NCBI RefSeq assembly: GCF_017808105.1
Contig: NZ_JADBHF010000008.1
Coordinates: forward strand, 147,622 to 211,621
DNA from: Brevibacterium renqingii
GTDB taxonomy: Bacteria; Actinomycetota; Actinomycetes; Actinomycetales; Brevibacteriaceae
Direction: 5' to 3'
Length of the DNA: 64,000 nt
Below the pieces are notes generated by a model. It was not told where the DNA came from. It did no database searches and worked only from the letters and a program-made list of their open reading frames with translations. The translations under genes were made by a program, and so were the position numbers. This document shows positions 16,447 through 24,898 of the stretch, piece by piece (within the stretch, counting starts at the first letter, position 1; each line of letters begins with the position of its first letter).

Positions 16447-16998
16447 ATGTCCGCTGATGCCGCCGAGACGACAACGATCACCTTTCCAGCCATCGCCGAG
16501 CTTCTCGGCGACCGGCCCATTCTGCGCCTGCCACAGGACGCCAGCGACCGATTGCCCTCCCGAGGGCAGGTCGCAGTCGACGGCAGCATCGACGGCACCG
16601 ACTTCACCACGGTGGTCGAACCCGACGGCCGCCGAGGTCACTGGATCAGCATCGAGCCCGACCTCTGGCAGCGCCTAGGCACCTCCCCCGGCGAGGCAGT
16701 CGAAGTCAGCCTGAACCCGCGGAAGGAATGGCCTGAAGTCACCGTGCCCGAGGATCTGCAGGCGGCTCTCGACGCGGCCGTGGACCTCGATGAGGTGTGG
16801 ACGAGCCTGACGCCGATGGCCCGCTGGGAATGGGTGCGGTGGATCAGAGCCACGAAGAGCGCAGACACACGGGCTCGGCGGGTGGACGTCGCGATCTCGA
16901 AGCTCGAGTCCGGCAAGCGCCGCCCCTGCTGCTTCGATCTGTCGTCGTGCACCGACCCCGAGCTGTCCAAGAGCGGCAAGCTGCTCGGGCTCTCCTGA
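16447..16998 (+). CDS. YdeI/OmpD-associated-family protein (DUF1905 plus YdeI)
   Basis: Soluble protein of 183 residues. The first half is a DUF1905-like beta domain (GQVAVDGSIDGTDFTTVVEPDGR). The second half is a YdeI helical region (LTPMARWEWVRWIRATKSADTRARRV) ending in CCFDLSSCTDPELSKSGKL. The ATG at 16447 follows a GAGGAA ribosome site. The family is linked to bacteriocin protection by name, but the mechanism is not established. It is convergent with the MFS gene; GAACCC/GGGTTC arms around the stop (16997-17014) could form a small shared hairpin. Confidence 0.8.
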   Translation: MSADAAETTTITFPAIAELLGDRPILRLPQDASDRLPSRGQVAVDGSIDGTDFTTVVEPDGRRGHWISIEPDLWQRLGTSPGEAVEVSLNPRKEWPEVTVPEDLQAALDAAVDLDEVWTSLTPMARWEWVRWIRATKSADTRARRVDVAISKLESGKRRPCCFDLSSCTDPELSKSGKLLGLS

Positions 16999-17017
16999 AC
17001 CCTGGGCCGGGTTCGGC

Positions 17018-18307
17018 TCAATCCGCTGCGGGCGCGCGGAGGACCGCGCGCCCGCGGCGAATGGTCAGTGTCAGGCCGGCACCGATGGTCGAGACTATCG
17101 CGGCGGCCGCGAACAGCAGCCAGAACCCGCCGACCAGAGCGACGAGACCGGCTCCGAGCAGCGGCCCCACGAGCTGTCCGAGATTGGCGGCACTGTTGAC
17201 GAGGCTGAGGTCTCGAGCATGGTCATCGGGATCGAGGAGCAGGTCCGTGGCCAGGGCGAGGCTGACGGCCATGTACGCCCCATAGCCTGCCCCCATGACT
17301 CCGGCGGCCACGGCAGTGGCCATGAAGCTCGGGCTGATGAGGATGATCACGCCCGAGGCGGCCTGCACCAGCGCGGACAGAACCGTCCACAGTCTCCGGT
17401 TCCCTCTGCGGTCGGTGACGATGCCGACGAGGACCGCTGCGAGGACGACGAAGACCGTGTAGATGACGATGAGCACGAGCAGACGACCCTCGGCGTCGGG
17501 GGCGGGAACCCTGATGCCGTAGAGCAGGAAGAACAGCAGCAGCGAGGTGCCGAAGGCATTGCCGACGTTGATGATGAATCGGCTGATGAGAAGTCTCGTG
17601 AAGCTCGGGTCGACGAGCGAGGAGATGCGTGCCCGGGTGAGTTCCGCACGAGCGCGCAGGGCGAGCACTGCGGCATGCGGCGGCGGAGGGTCCGGCAGCA
17701 GGACGGCGCTCAGCGTCCCGATGAGGAGGATGAACCCGGCGAGCACGACGTAGGATGCGCCGGTGCTCAGCCCGAGCAGGACGATGGCTCCGACACCGAC
17801 GACGATGCCCACCGCTTGGGCGGAGCTCGCCGCGGCCGATGCGGCACCGCGCTGGTCGTCGAGCTGGTCGGCGATGAGGGCAGTGAAGGCGGCCGAAGCC
17901 ACGGAGACCCCCACCGAGGTGACTACCCAGGCGGCACCGATCAGCACCGGGCCTTCGGCGCTGCCGGTGAGCAGGAGTCCGACAGCGGCAAGGAACGATC
18001 CGCCGATCGCCCAGGGCCGGCGTCGCCCGATCCGGAGGCGCGTGCGATCGGAGAACCGGCCTGCCACGGGTGCGACGATGACCCCGGCCAGGCCGCCTGT
18101 CGAGAGCACCAGCCCCGACCAGACGACGCCGTCGATCCAGTGGGCGCTCTGGGTGTCGAGCTGCAGCGGCAGCAGCAGCTGGATCGGCGTGAGCTGCACG
18201 GTCCAGATCGCCAACCAGGCGAGGGTGAACCACACCATCCATACCGACGACACGCGCGGCCGACCTCCAGGGTCGCCTCGGCGATCGGGATCGGTGGCGA
18301 AGCTCAT
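17018..18307 (-). CDS. MFS transporter, likely glycoside/sugar permease
   Basis: Major facilitator of 429 residues with about 12 hydrophobic segments. The cytoplasmic loop after helix 2 carries GRFSDRTRLRIGRRRPWAIGG, the MFS signature A, and the fold follows two six-helix halves. The start is an ATG overlapping the beta-glucosidase stop by four bases (ATGA); the longer open frame upstream only shadows that gene. Coupling with a GH1 enzyme suggests uptake of beta-glucosides or cellobiose. The loop resembles SLC45-like and GPH-like sugar symporters more than drug exporters. Confidence 0.85.
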   Translation of the reverse strand: MSFATDPDRRGDPGGRPRVSSVWMVWFTLAWLAIWTVQLTPIQLLLPLQLDTQSAHWIDGVVWSGLVLSTGGLAGVIVAPVAGRFSDRTRLRIGRRRPWAIGGSFLAAVGLLLTGSAEGPVLIGAAWVVTSVGVSVASAAFTALIADQLDDQRGAASAAASSAQAVGIVVGVGAIVLLGLSTGASYVVLAGFILLIGTLSAVLLPDPPPPHAAVLALRARAELTRARISSLVDPSFTRLLISRFIINVGNAFGTSLLLFFLLYGIRVPAPDAEGRLLVLIVIYTVFVVLAAVLVGIVTDRRGNRRLWTVLSALVQAASGVIILISPSFMATAVAAGVMGAGYGAYMAVSLALATDLLLDPDDHARDLSLVNSAANLGQLVGPLLGAGLVALVGGFWLLFAAAAIVSTIGAGLTLTIRRGRAVLRAPAAD

Positions 18308-19656
18308 GCCCGGGCAGCGGTGATCAGATCGCGATACCAGCGGTAGGAGGCCTTCGGGGTCCTGGTTCCGGAGTCCATATCGACGTGGACGAGTCCGAAG
18401 CGCTGGGTCCACCCATCGGCCCATTCGAAATTGTCCAGCAGCGACCACACCGTGTAGCCGTCGATGACCACGCCGGCGGCCAGGGCCTCGGTCACAGCGC
18501 GGAGGTGCTCGCGCAGGTAGTCGATGCGCCGGACATCGGCGATCTCCTCCTCGCATGTGTCCGGTTCGGGGAAGGACGCCCCGTTCTCGGAGATGACGAC
18601 AGGGGGCAGACGGTCGCCGTAGCGGTGCTGCATGTCGATGAGGAGATCCCGCATCGTATCTGGCCGGATCGGCCACATCGGGCCGAACCCGGTCGTCGCA
18701 GCTCCGGGAGTCGGAACCATCTCGAAGGGCAGAGGACCGCTGGCTGCGCGCACAGTGATCGGGTTGTAGCAGTTGAAGCCGTAGACCTCGTTCGGCGCCG
18801 AGATGAGTTCCATGTCTCCGGCGAACACGGGCATCTCGGCCCCGAACCCGGTCAGATCGGGGTAGGCGCCGAGGAGCAGCGGATCGGCGAAGAGCCGGTT
18901 GAGGATCGTGTCGAGCATTCCCGCGGCTGCGAGGTCGGCCTCGGAGGAGGTCTCGGGCAGGATGAGGCTGTGGTTGATCGCAGGCGAGACCTGCCGAGAG
19001 CCGTGTTCGCGCAGGATCGCGGCGGCGATGCCGTGGGCGAGCAGCTGATGATGGACTGTCGGCAGAGCGTCGAAGAGCATTGTGTGCCCGGGAGCCAGTT
19101 CACCCAGTGCGTACCCCTGCAATGCCGTCGATGCGGGTTCGTTGATGGTGTACCAGTGGTGGACCCGGTCACCGAGGCGGTCGGCCACGATCGAGGTGTA
19201 CTCGCCGAAGCGGTGAGCAGTGTCGCGATCGAGCCAGCCGCCGGCTGATTCCAAAGCCACCGGCAGGTCCCAGTGGTACAGGGTCGGTTCGGGTGTGATC
19301 CCGGCGGTCAGGAGCCCGTCGACGAGGCGGTCATAGTAGTCGAGGCCCGCGAAATTCACGCTCGGGTCGATGCCCGCTTCCGGGACGATGCGAGTCCAGG
19401 AGATCGAGAACCTGTAGCGATCGATGCCGAGGCCGGCGAGCAGCGCGATGTCCTCGTCGAACCGATGGTAGCTGTCCGGTCCCGGTTCTGCTGTGCTGCC
19501 GTCGACGACGTTTCCCGGGGTGTCGACGAAGTCATCCCAGATGGAACGCCCGCGCCCATCGGCGGTCCGTGCGCCTTCGATCTGGAAAGCAGCCGTGGCG
19601 GCGGAGAATCGGAGCCCGGCGAGTTCTCGAGCATCGAGGGGAGGAATGCCGTCCAT
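18304..19656 (-). CDS. GH1-family beta-glucosidase
   Basis: Intracellular glycoside hydrolase of 450 residues, full length for GH1, with no signal peptide. The acid/base is Glu173 in YTINEP and the nucleophile is Glu357 in VISENGAS. Other family landmarks are FSAATAAFQIEGA at the N-terminus, RFSISWTRIVPE, YHWDLP and DNFEWADGW for glucose binding. It hydrolyses beta-linked glucosides brought in by the co-transcribed MFS permease. No local regulator is visible. The start has no strong ribosome site but matches family N-termini. Confidence 0.93.
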   Translation of the reverse strand: MDGIPPLDARELAGLRFSAATAAFQIEGARTADGRGRSIWDDFVDTPGNVVDGSTAEPGPDSYHRFDEDIALLAGLGIDRYRFSISWTRIVPEAGIDPSVNFAGLDYYDRLVDGLLTAGITPEPTLYHWDLPVALESAGGWLDRDTAHRFGEYTSIVADRLGDRVHHWYTINEPASTALQGYALGELAPGHTMLFDALPTVHHQLLAHGIAAAILREHGSRQVSPAINHSLILPETSSEADLAAAGMLDTILNRLFADPLLLGAYPDLTGFGAEMPVFAGDMELISAPNEVYGFNCYNPITVRAASGPLPFEMVPTPGAATTGFGPMWPIRPDTMRDLLIDMQHRYGDRLPPVVISENGASFPEPDTCEEEIADVRRIDYLREHLRAVTEALAAGVVIDGYTVWSLLDNFEWADGWTQRFGLVHVDMDSGTRTPKASYRWYRDLITAARA

Positions 19657-19745
19657 GCGTCGAATATGTCATGGAAGAGCACGGCCCGCAACAGACCCGT
19701 CAGATGCGGACCGGACCGGGAGTGGAGTGGTTCCAAGGGTGTCTG

Positions 19746-19818
19746 TGGAGCTAAGGGGAATCGAACCCCTGACCTTCTCATTGCGAACGAGACGCTCTAC
19801 CAACTGAGCTATAGCCCC
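19746..19818 (-). tRNA. tRNA-Ala (CGC anticodon)
   Basis: A 73-nt cloverleaf read leftward: acceptor GGGGCTA with TAGCTCC; D arm GCTC-AGTTGGTA-GAGC; anticodon stem TCTCG/TGAGA around TTCGCAA, anticodon CGC; T arm AGGGG-TTCGATT-CCCCT; discriminator A. It is the second alanine isoacceptor in this window. Confidence 0.95.
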
Positions 19819-19958
19819 TTGCGGTACTCAGCTTACGCCTGACACCCCCGCAGACCAAAATGGCTTCGTCACTGAACATGTCGGCAGTCGCATTCCTGGT
19901 GACGGGCCTGGTCGACGGGTACAGTCGGCAGTGAGTCCCCTCGATGAAAGGACGTGTT

Positions 19959-21170
19959 ATGACCCAGGAATTCGGAACAGTCGTCATCGGCGCAGGCATC
20001 GGCGGCGGCACCGTTGTCGAGTCGCTGCGCGAAGCCGGCTATCCCGCCTCGATCGCTCTCGTAGGAGCCGATCCGGCTGCTCCCTATTATCGCCCGGACC
20101 TGTCGAAGAAGGTGATGCTCGAAGGCTCGGATCCGGCCGATTCCGCTCTGCGCGGTGAGGAATGGTATGGGGCGCACGATGTGAGCACGTTCTTCGGCAC
20201 GGAGGTCAGCTCCATCGATCCGGCAGCGCGGACCGTGACTCTCGATGACGGGGAACAGATCCGGTATGGCCAGGCGATCCTGGCGACCGGCTCGACCCCG
20301 CGCACGCTGGGTGTGCCCGGCGAGCAGCTGGCCAACGTCCACACCCTCCGCGACGTCGGAGACGCAGTGGCCATCCGTTCGCAGTTCGGCAAGGGCAAGA
20401 AGGTCGCCGTCATCGGCGGAGGCTGGATCGGCCTCGAGGTCGCCGCGGCGGCGAGGAGCCACGACTGCGATGTCACGGTCATCCTCCACACGGATGAATC
20501 ACCTCTCTCGAGCGTGCTCGGGCGGGAGCTCGGCCAGCACTTCGAGGAGCTGCACGAGAAGAACGGCGTCACCTTCCTCAAGCAGGCGGATACGACGTCG
20601 TTCGTCGGTTCCACCGCCGTCGAAGCCGTCGAGACCAGCGTCGGCAGCGTCCCTGTCGATCTCGTCGTCATCGGCATCGGCGCGGATCCGACTGTCGAGA
20701 CGGCCGCCTCGGCGGGCCTGAAGACGGACGACGGTGTCCTCGTCGATGAGCACATGCGGACCTCCGACGGCAGCATCCTGGCCATCGGCGACCTCGCGAA
20801 CGCCCAGAACATCCTGCGCGGTGAACGCCTGCGGATCGAGCACTGGGACAACGCGGTGAGACAGGCCGAGGTCGCGGCCTCGACGATCACCGGCGGCAAC
20901 CGGGCCTACGATTGGCAGCCGTACTTCTACACCGATCAGTACGACCTCGGCATGGAGTACGTCGGTCGCGGCAGCGCCGGCGATGAGGTCGTCCTCCGCG
21001 GTGACAAGTCCAGCGGCGAATTCATCGTGTTCTGGAGAAGGGACGGGCGGGTCACTGCGGCCATGAACGTCAACGTCTGGGACTATGGCGACGAGCTTCG
21101 CGCCCTCATCGGCAAGGAGGTCTCCGCCGAGCGCCTGGGCGATGAGCAGGTCCCGGTCGGCGAACTCTGA
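19959..21170 (+). CDS. FAD-dependent ferredoxin/rubredoxin reductase-type oxidoreductase
   Basis: Flavoprotein of 403 residues. The FAD-binding GAGIGGG begins at residue 11; the NAD-binding motif GGGWIGLEVA begins at 153; the second FAD motif is LAIGDLAN. The last 85 residues are a reductase C-terminal domain with YFYTDQYDLGMEYVG and GKEVSAERLG, the layout of NADH:ferredoxin reductases serving P450 or Rieske systems. AAAGGA seven bases upstream supports the ATG at 19959. No ferredoxin, P450 or oxygenase gene is next to it, so its partner is elsewhere. Confidence 0.88.
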   Translation: MTQEFGTVVIGAGIGGGTVVESLREAGYPASIALVGADPAAPYYRPDLSKKVMLEGSDPADSALRGEEWYGAHDVSTFFGTEVSSIDPAARTVTLDDGEQIRYGQAILATGSTPRTLGVPGEQLANVHTLRDVGDAVAIRSQFGKGKKVAVIGGGWIGLEVAAAARSHDCDVTVILHTDESPLSSVLGRELGQHFEELHEKNGVTFLKQADTTSFVGSTAVEAVETSVGSVPVDLVVIGIGADPTVETAASAGLKTDDGVLVDEHMRTSDGSILAIGDLANAQNILRGERLRIEHWDNAVRQAEVAASTITGGNRAYDWQPYFYTDQYDLGMEYVGRGSAGDEVVLRGDKSSGEFIVFWRRDGRVTAAMNVNVWDYGDELRALIGKEVSAERLGDEQVPVGEL

Positions 21171-21267
21171 TCAGTGCCGGTGACACAGGCTCGCGGGGTC
21201 GGTGGCTGCGGCCGCCGGCCCCGAGTCATGGATGCCGGCCGCCGTCGCCTCTGGCATCCTGGGAGAC

Positions 21268-21990
21268 ATGGATTCGCTCTTCGCCGATGAGGCTTTCGAC
21301 CGTCGACCGAGCATCGTCGCTCCGGGCGCGGTGTGGATACCGGGATTCCTCTCCGAGCAGGCGCAGAGCTGGATCATCGCTCGCTGGGCCGAATGGCAGT
21401 CCGGACCGGTGCCGCCCCATGCCACCACCATTGCCGGCCACCCGATGAGTGTGCGCACGATCGGTCTCGGGTGGCATTGGCGGCCGGGTCGTTACGATCG
21501 CCGCGCCGCCGACGTCAACAACCGCAGAGTGCTCCCCTTCCCCGATTGGATGACACGCTTGGGACGGCAGGTCCTGCAGGCGGCCACGGCAGTCGTCGAC
21601 GACGCCGACGACCAGCCAGCGGACACTGCTGCCGCCTGGGGATTCGTTCCGAACGGCTACCATCCGGATGTGGCGCTCGTGAACTACTACGATGCGCAGG
21701 CGAAGATGGGCATGCATCAGGACAAGGACGAATTCGATCCGGCACCTGTCGTCTCACTGTCCCTGGGCGATACCTGCCTCTTCCGGTTCGGCAACAGCGA
21801 GCACCGCAACCGACCGTACACCGATCTCCGTCTGGCGTCCGGCGATGCATTCGTCTTCGGCGGACCGGCTCGGTTCGCCTATCACGGGGTGCGGTCGATC
21901 CAGCCGGGAACCGCACCGGAGGCCGGACGTCTGGATCACCTCGGCGGCGGAAGGATCAACATCACGATGCGCACCACCGGCCGCGGCTGA
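21268..21990 (+). CDS. alkB: AlkB-family 2-oxoglutarate/Fe(II) dioxygenase
   Basis: Protein of 240 residues that oxidatively removes methyl groups from DNA or RNA bases (1-methyladenine, 3-methylcytosine). Iron ligands are His150 and Asp152 (MGMHQDKDE) and His206 (FAYHGVRS). Arg229 and Arg235 in GGGRINITMR fit the 2-oxoglutarate and base-binding positions, and NYYDAQAKMGMH is typical. The start at 21268 is chosen because GGGAGAC lies just upstream; an in-frame GTG at 21202 is possible. It stands apart from the alkylation-repair pair 12 kb away and may be controlled by the same Ada-type regulator. Confidence 0.88.
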   Translation: MDSLFADEAFDRRPSIVAPGAVWIPGFLSEQAQSWIIARWAEWQSGPVPPHATTIAGHPMSVRTIGLGWHWRPGRYDRRAADVNNRRVLPFPDWMTRLGRQVLQAATAVVDDADDQPADTAAAWGFVPNGYHPDVALVNYYDAQAKMGMHQDKDEFDPAPVVSLSLGDTCLFRFGNSEHRNRPYTDLRLASGDAFVFGGPARFAYHGVRSIQPGTAPEAGRLDHLGGGRINITMRTTGRG

Positions 21991-22031
21991 GGCTGCTCTG
22001 CGCCAGGAATCAGGATCACTCGGAGCCGAAC

Positions 22032-22421
22032 TCAGGGTCGGTCCGTGCCCGGCTCGACGTCCTCAGCCCCGACCGGCGGCTGCGCGAGCCGGTTCGGGGA
22101 GGTCTTGCGGAAGACCGGCTGACCGGAGAGCACCGCGGAACGTGCCAGCGTGTTGCTCGCCACCGAAGACACGATGATCAGGCACAGCACGGCCACGACG
22201 GCCATGAGCAGTGACACCCAGTCGAAGCCCGATGCGTGCAGGTCGAAGACGTAGGCGGCGACGACGATGAGCGGCATGCCCAGTCCCGTCGCCGGGGAGA
22301 ACACATTGATCCGCGACAGCGAGTCGCGGACCCGGAACATCGCCAGTGCGGAGGACAGCAGCAGCAGTGAGCCGGTGATGCCGAAGATCCCGACGAGGAC
22401 GGTGGCCAGTGTCTCGTTCAT
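22032..22421 (-). CDS. mnhG: Na+/H+ antiporter subunit G
   Basis: Last gene of the Mrp operon, 129 residues. It has three hydrophobic segments with GIFGITGSLLLLSSALAMFRVRD and an SRINVFSPATGLGMPL segment typical of MnhG/MrpG. It is a membrane subunit of the multi-subunit monovalent cation/proton antiporter, needed for pH and sodium homeostasis. Its ATG overlaps the mnhF stop by one base (TGATG). The C-terminal 30 residues are polar. Confidence 0.95.
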   Translation of the reverse strand: MNETLATVLVGIFGITGSLLLLSSALAMFRVRDSLSRINVFSPATGLGMPLIVVAAYVFDLHASGFDWVSLLMAVVAVLCLIIVSSVASNTLARSAVLSGQPVFRKTSPNRLAQPPVGAEDVEPGTDRP

Positions 22422-22681
22422 CAGCGGTGCCCCCTGGTGAGGATGCGGGCCAGAGCGATGGTCGCCAGTATCCCCACCATGGAGGAGAGGAAGACGACGT
22501 CGAGGACGACCGAGGAGGACACGGCGATGCCGAGCATCGTCACGATCGCGATGGACGAGAAGTAGATGAGGTCCGAGACCACCGCCCGCGAACCCTGGTC
22601 ACGGGCGGTGAGGACTCGGACGAGGCCGATGATGATGGCTGCGGCGAGGATGAGCGCGCAGATGCTGACGACGACGGTCAT
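22421..22681 (-). CDS. mnhF: Na+/H+ antiporter subunit F
   Basis: Membrane subunit of 86 residues with three hydrophobic helices: an N-terminal ICALILAAAIIIGLVRV, then RDQGSRAVVSDLIYFSSIAI and SSMVGILATIALARIL. The short loop with acidic residues is characteristic of MrpF. It overlaps mnhE by four bases and mnhG by one, so translation is coupled throughout. Confidence 0.93.
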   Translation of the reverse strand: MTVVVSICALILAAAIIIGLVRVLTARDQGSRAVVSDLIYFSSIAIVTMLGIAVSSSVVLDVVFLSSMVGILATIALARILTRGHR

Positions 22682-23055
22682 GGGCGATCTCCTTCGGACT
22701 CGGTGCGCAGCCCGGGGGCCCGTCCCCGGGTCATGGCGAGCAGACGGGACTCCATGTCGATGAGTCCGGCCAGGGCCTCTTCCTCCGATTCCTCGAACAG
22801 CGCATGGACGAACAGCACGGGCGGCTGTGTCGAGGTCCCGGCGGCGATGGCTGCGACGAGCGTGCCCGGGGTGATCGTGATCGACGAGGCGAAGAGCGTG
22901 ACCTCGAGGTCCGTGGCGCAGCGCAGCGGAAGCTCGACGATCATCGGCTGCGCGTAATCGGCCCGGAACAGTCGGGTGACGACGGTGAAGGAGCCGGTGA
23001 CGACGGCCCGCAGGATGAAGCCGACATAGGACACGCCGCGGATGATTCGAATCAA
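22678..23055 (-). CDS. mnhE: Na+/H+ antiporter subunit E
   Basis: Subunit E of 125 residues, shorter than the usual 150-170. The start is taken as a TTG at 23053-23055 overlapping the mnhD stop (TTGA), because the frame above it shadows mnhD. Recognisable parts are FRADYAQPMIVELPLRC, SSITITPGTLVAAI and the C-terminal VHALFEESEEEAL. Only about one membrane helix precedes the cytoplasmic domain, which suggests a shortened membrane part. No ribosome site is visible, so expression probably depends on coupling to mnhD. Confidence 0.85.
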   Translation of the reverse strand: MIRIIRGVSYVGFILRAVVTGSFTVVTRLFRADYAQPMIVELPLRCATDLEVTLFASSITITPGTLVAAIAAGTSTQPPVLFVHALFEESEEEALAGLIDMESRLLAMTRGRAPGLRTESEGDRP

Positions 23056-24569
23056 GGTGTCATCACCGCCTGAACGTAGTCGCTGTGATCGAGAAGACCG
23101 TCGGCGGCCCGCTGGGTGATGTCGAGCAGCGGCTCCGGGAAGCAGAAGAGCGCCGCGGAGAGGCCGATCATGATCGTGGCCGGCACGAGCAGCCGTGCGG
23201 GGATGCGCACACTGCGGAGGATCGGCTGTGCCGGGGCACGACCGGTCTCGGCCGAATCGGGACGATAGGTCTGCATCGGCGGCCCCCAGAAGGTGTTGCG
23301 CCATGTGCGCTGCAGGGCCAGCAGGCTGATGAGCGCTCCGACGACGATGGTCGACACGAGGACCCACCCGCGGCTGCTGCCGCTGTCCGTGGCCGCAGTG
23401 ATGAGCCCGACCTTGCCCCACAGTCCCGAGGTCGGCGGCAGGCCGATGAGCGAGAAGAGTCCGAGGACCATGAGCACGGTCGCCCATCTCTCGCGTCCGG
23501 CGAGTCCGGACAGCTTCCGGAAGGACCCAGTCCCGTAGGTCTGCTCGACCGCGCCCATGATGAGCAGCAGGCCGGCCATCGTGATCATGTGATGGACCAT
23601 GTAGAAAGCGCCGGCGCCGAGCGCGGCCGAGGTCAGCAGGGTGACGCCGAGCAGGATGTGTCCGACGCCCGCGATCATCTGGAATCCGAGGACGTTGCGA
23701 ACGCGCACCTGCCCGAACCCGGAGATCGCACCGATGAGGATGCTGACCACGGCGACGATGAGCAGCACGGACACCCAGGGGGCAGGGTCACCGTAGACCG
23801 TGGTGTAGATGCGGTAGATCGCGTAGAGGCCGACCTTCGAATGGAGCCCGGAGAACAGGGACATCATGCCGGCCGAGGTGTTCGGATAGCTGCGCACGAG
23901 CCACCCGTGGAAGGGCGCGCCACCGGCCTTGATGAGCAGCGACAGCAGCACCACGCCGAGGGCGATGCCAGCCTGTCCGGTCGGTCTGCCCTGGTCGGCG
24001 AGGACGGCGAGGTTGACCGTGCCGGTGGCACCGTAGACGAACCCGACGCCGATGAGCAGCATCGTCGAGGTGAGCAGGTTGACCATGACGTAGAGACGTC
24101 CGATGCCGAGTCTGCGCCAGGTGCCGGTGACGGCGATGAGCGCATAGGCCGGCAGCATCATCACTTCGACGAACACGAAGAAGTTGAACAGATCACCTGT
24201 CAGCAGAGCGCCGTAGACGCCGGTGAGCATCATCAGGATCAGCGCCGGCACGAAGCGGTACTGGTCTTCTCCGGTGATGATGAGGAAGAGACAGCTGACG
24301 AGCGCGACCAGCGAGGTCAGCACGAGCATGAGCGCGGTGAAGGTGTCAGAGACGAACACGATCGCAAGTCCGGGTACGTAGTCTCCCACTGAATGAGCGA
24401 TCACCGGTGTGTCCCGATGGATGCCGAGCAGCCAGATTCCGCTGCCGCCGACGAAGATCGGCGCGGCCAGGAGCAGGAGACGGTCGAAGGTGCGAGAGGT
24501 GATGAGCACGCTCAGCGCCGAGGACAGCAGAGGCACGCCGATGAGCAGGAGGAGAAGGGCCGAGTTCAT
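23052..24569 (-). CDS. mnhD: Na+/H+ antiporter subunit D
   Basis: Large membrane subunit of 505 residues with about 14 hydrophobic segments, homologous to the proton-pumping subunits of complex I. It contains FVFVEVMMLPAYALIAV with the conserved glutamate, KAGGAPFHGWLVRSYPNTSAG with the key lysine, and HSKVGLYAIYRI. With MnhA it is a likely ion-translocating core. It overlaps mnhC by four bases and mnhE by four. Confidence 0.96.
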   Translation of the reverse strand: MNSALLLLLIGVPLLSSALSVLITSRTFDRLLLLAAPIFVGGSGIWLLGIHRDTPVIAHSVGDYVPGLAIVFVSDTFTALMLVLTSLVALVSCLFLIITGEDQYRFVPALILMMLTGVYGALLTGDLFNFFVFVEVMMLPAYALIAVTGTWRRLGIGRLYVMVNLLTSTMLLIGVGFVYGATGTVNLAVLADQGRPTGQAGIALGVVLLSLLIKAGGAPFHGWLVRSYPNTSAGMMSLFSGLHSKVGLYAIYRIYTTVYGDPAPWVSVLLIVAVVSILIGAISGFGQVRVRNVLGFQMIAGVGHILLGVTLLTSAALGAGAFYMVHHMITMAGLLLIMGAVEQTYGTGSFRKLSGLAGRERWATVLMVLGLFSLIGLPPTSGLWGKVGLITAATDSGSSRGWVLVSTIVVGALISLLALQRTWRNTFWGPPMQTYRPDSAETGRAPAQPILRSVRIPARLLVPATIMIGLSAALFCFPEPLLDITQRAADGLLDHSDYVQAVMTP

Positions 24570-24898
24570 GAGTCGCGCTCCTCCCCCGTCTCGGGACTGC
24601 GTTTCTGGTCGTCGTCATGGCCGAGCACGGCCAGGGCGAGCATGAAGATGGTCACGGCCAGGGTGATGACGATGGCGGTGAGGACGAAGGCCTGAGGCAG
24701 CGGATCCGCCGCTTCGGCCAGACCGCCGCGACCGGCCAGCGGTTCGTCTCTCCAGGCACCGACTCCCGCCGAGAGCAGGATGAAGTTCGCCGCGTGCGAG
24801 ATGAGGGTGAGGCCGAAGACTCCCCTGACCATCGACCGCTGCATCATGAGGTAGACGCCGCCGGCGGTGAGGACGCCGATGGTGAGTGCGAGGATCAC
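24566..24898 (-). CDS. mnhC: Na+/H+ antiporter subunit C
   Basis: NuoK-like membrane subunit of 110 residues with three hydrophobic helices: GVLTAGGVYLMMQRSMVRGVFGLTLISHAANF and QAFVLTAIVITLAVTIFMLALAV are its marks (motifs quoted in part). The last 20 residues are charged. It overlaps mnhA by four bases at 24895. Confidence 0.95.
   Translation of the reverse strand: MILALTIGVLTAGGVYLMMQRSMVRGVFGLTLISHAANFILLSAGVGAWRDEPLAGRGGLAEAADPLPQAFVLTAIVITLAVTIFMLALAVLGHDDDQKRSPETGEERDS

Noticed and set aside
23085..24392. Long rightward frame opposite mnhD, rich in Asp, Glu and His
   Set aside because: It is the reverse image of a hydrophobic membrane gene, which gives polar low-complexity protein. 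MnhD is complete on the other strand.
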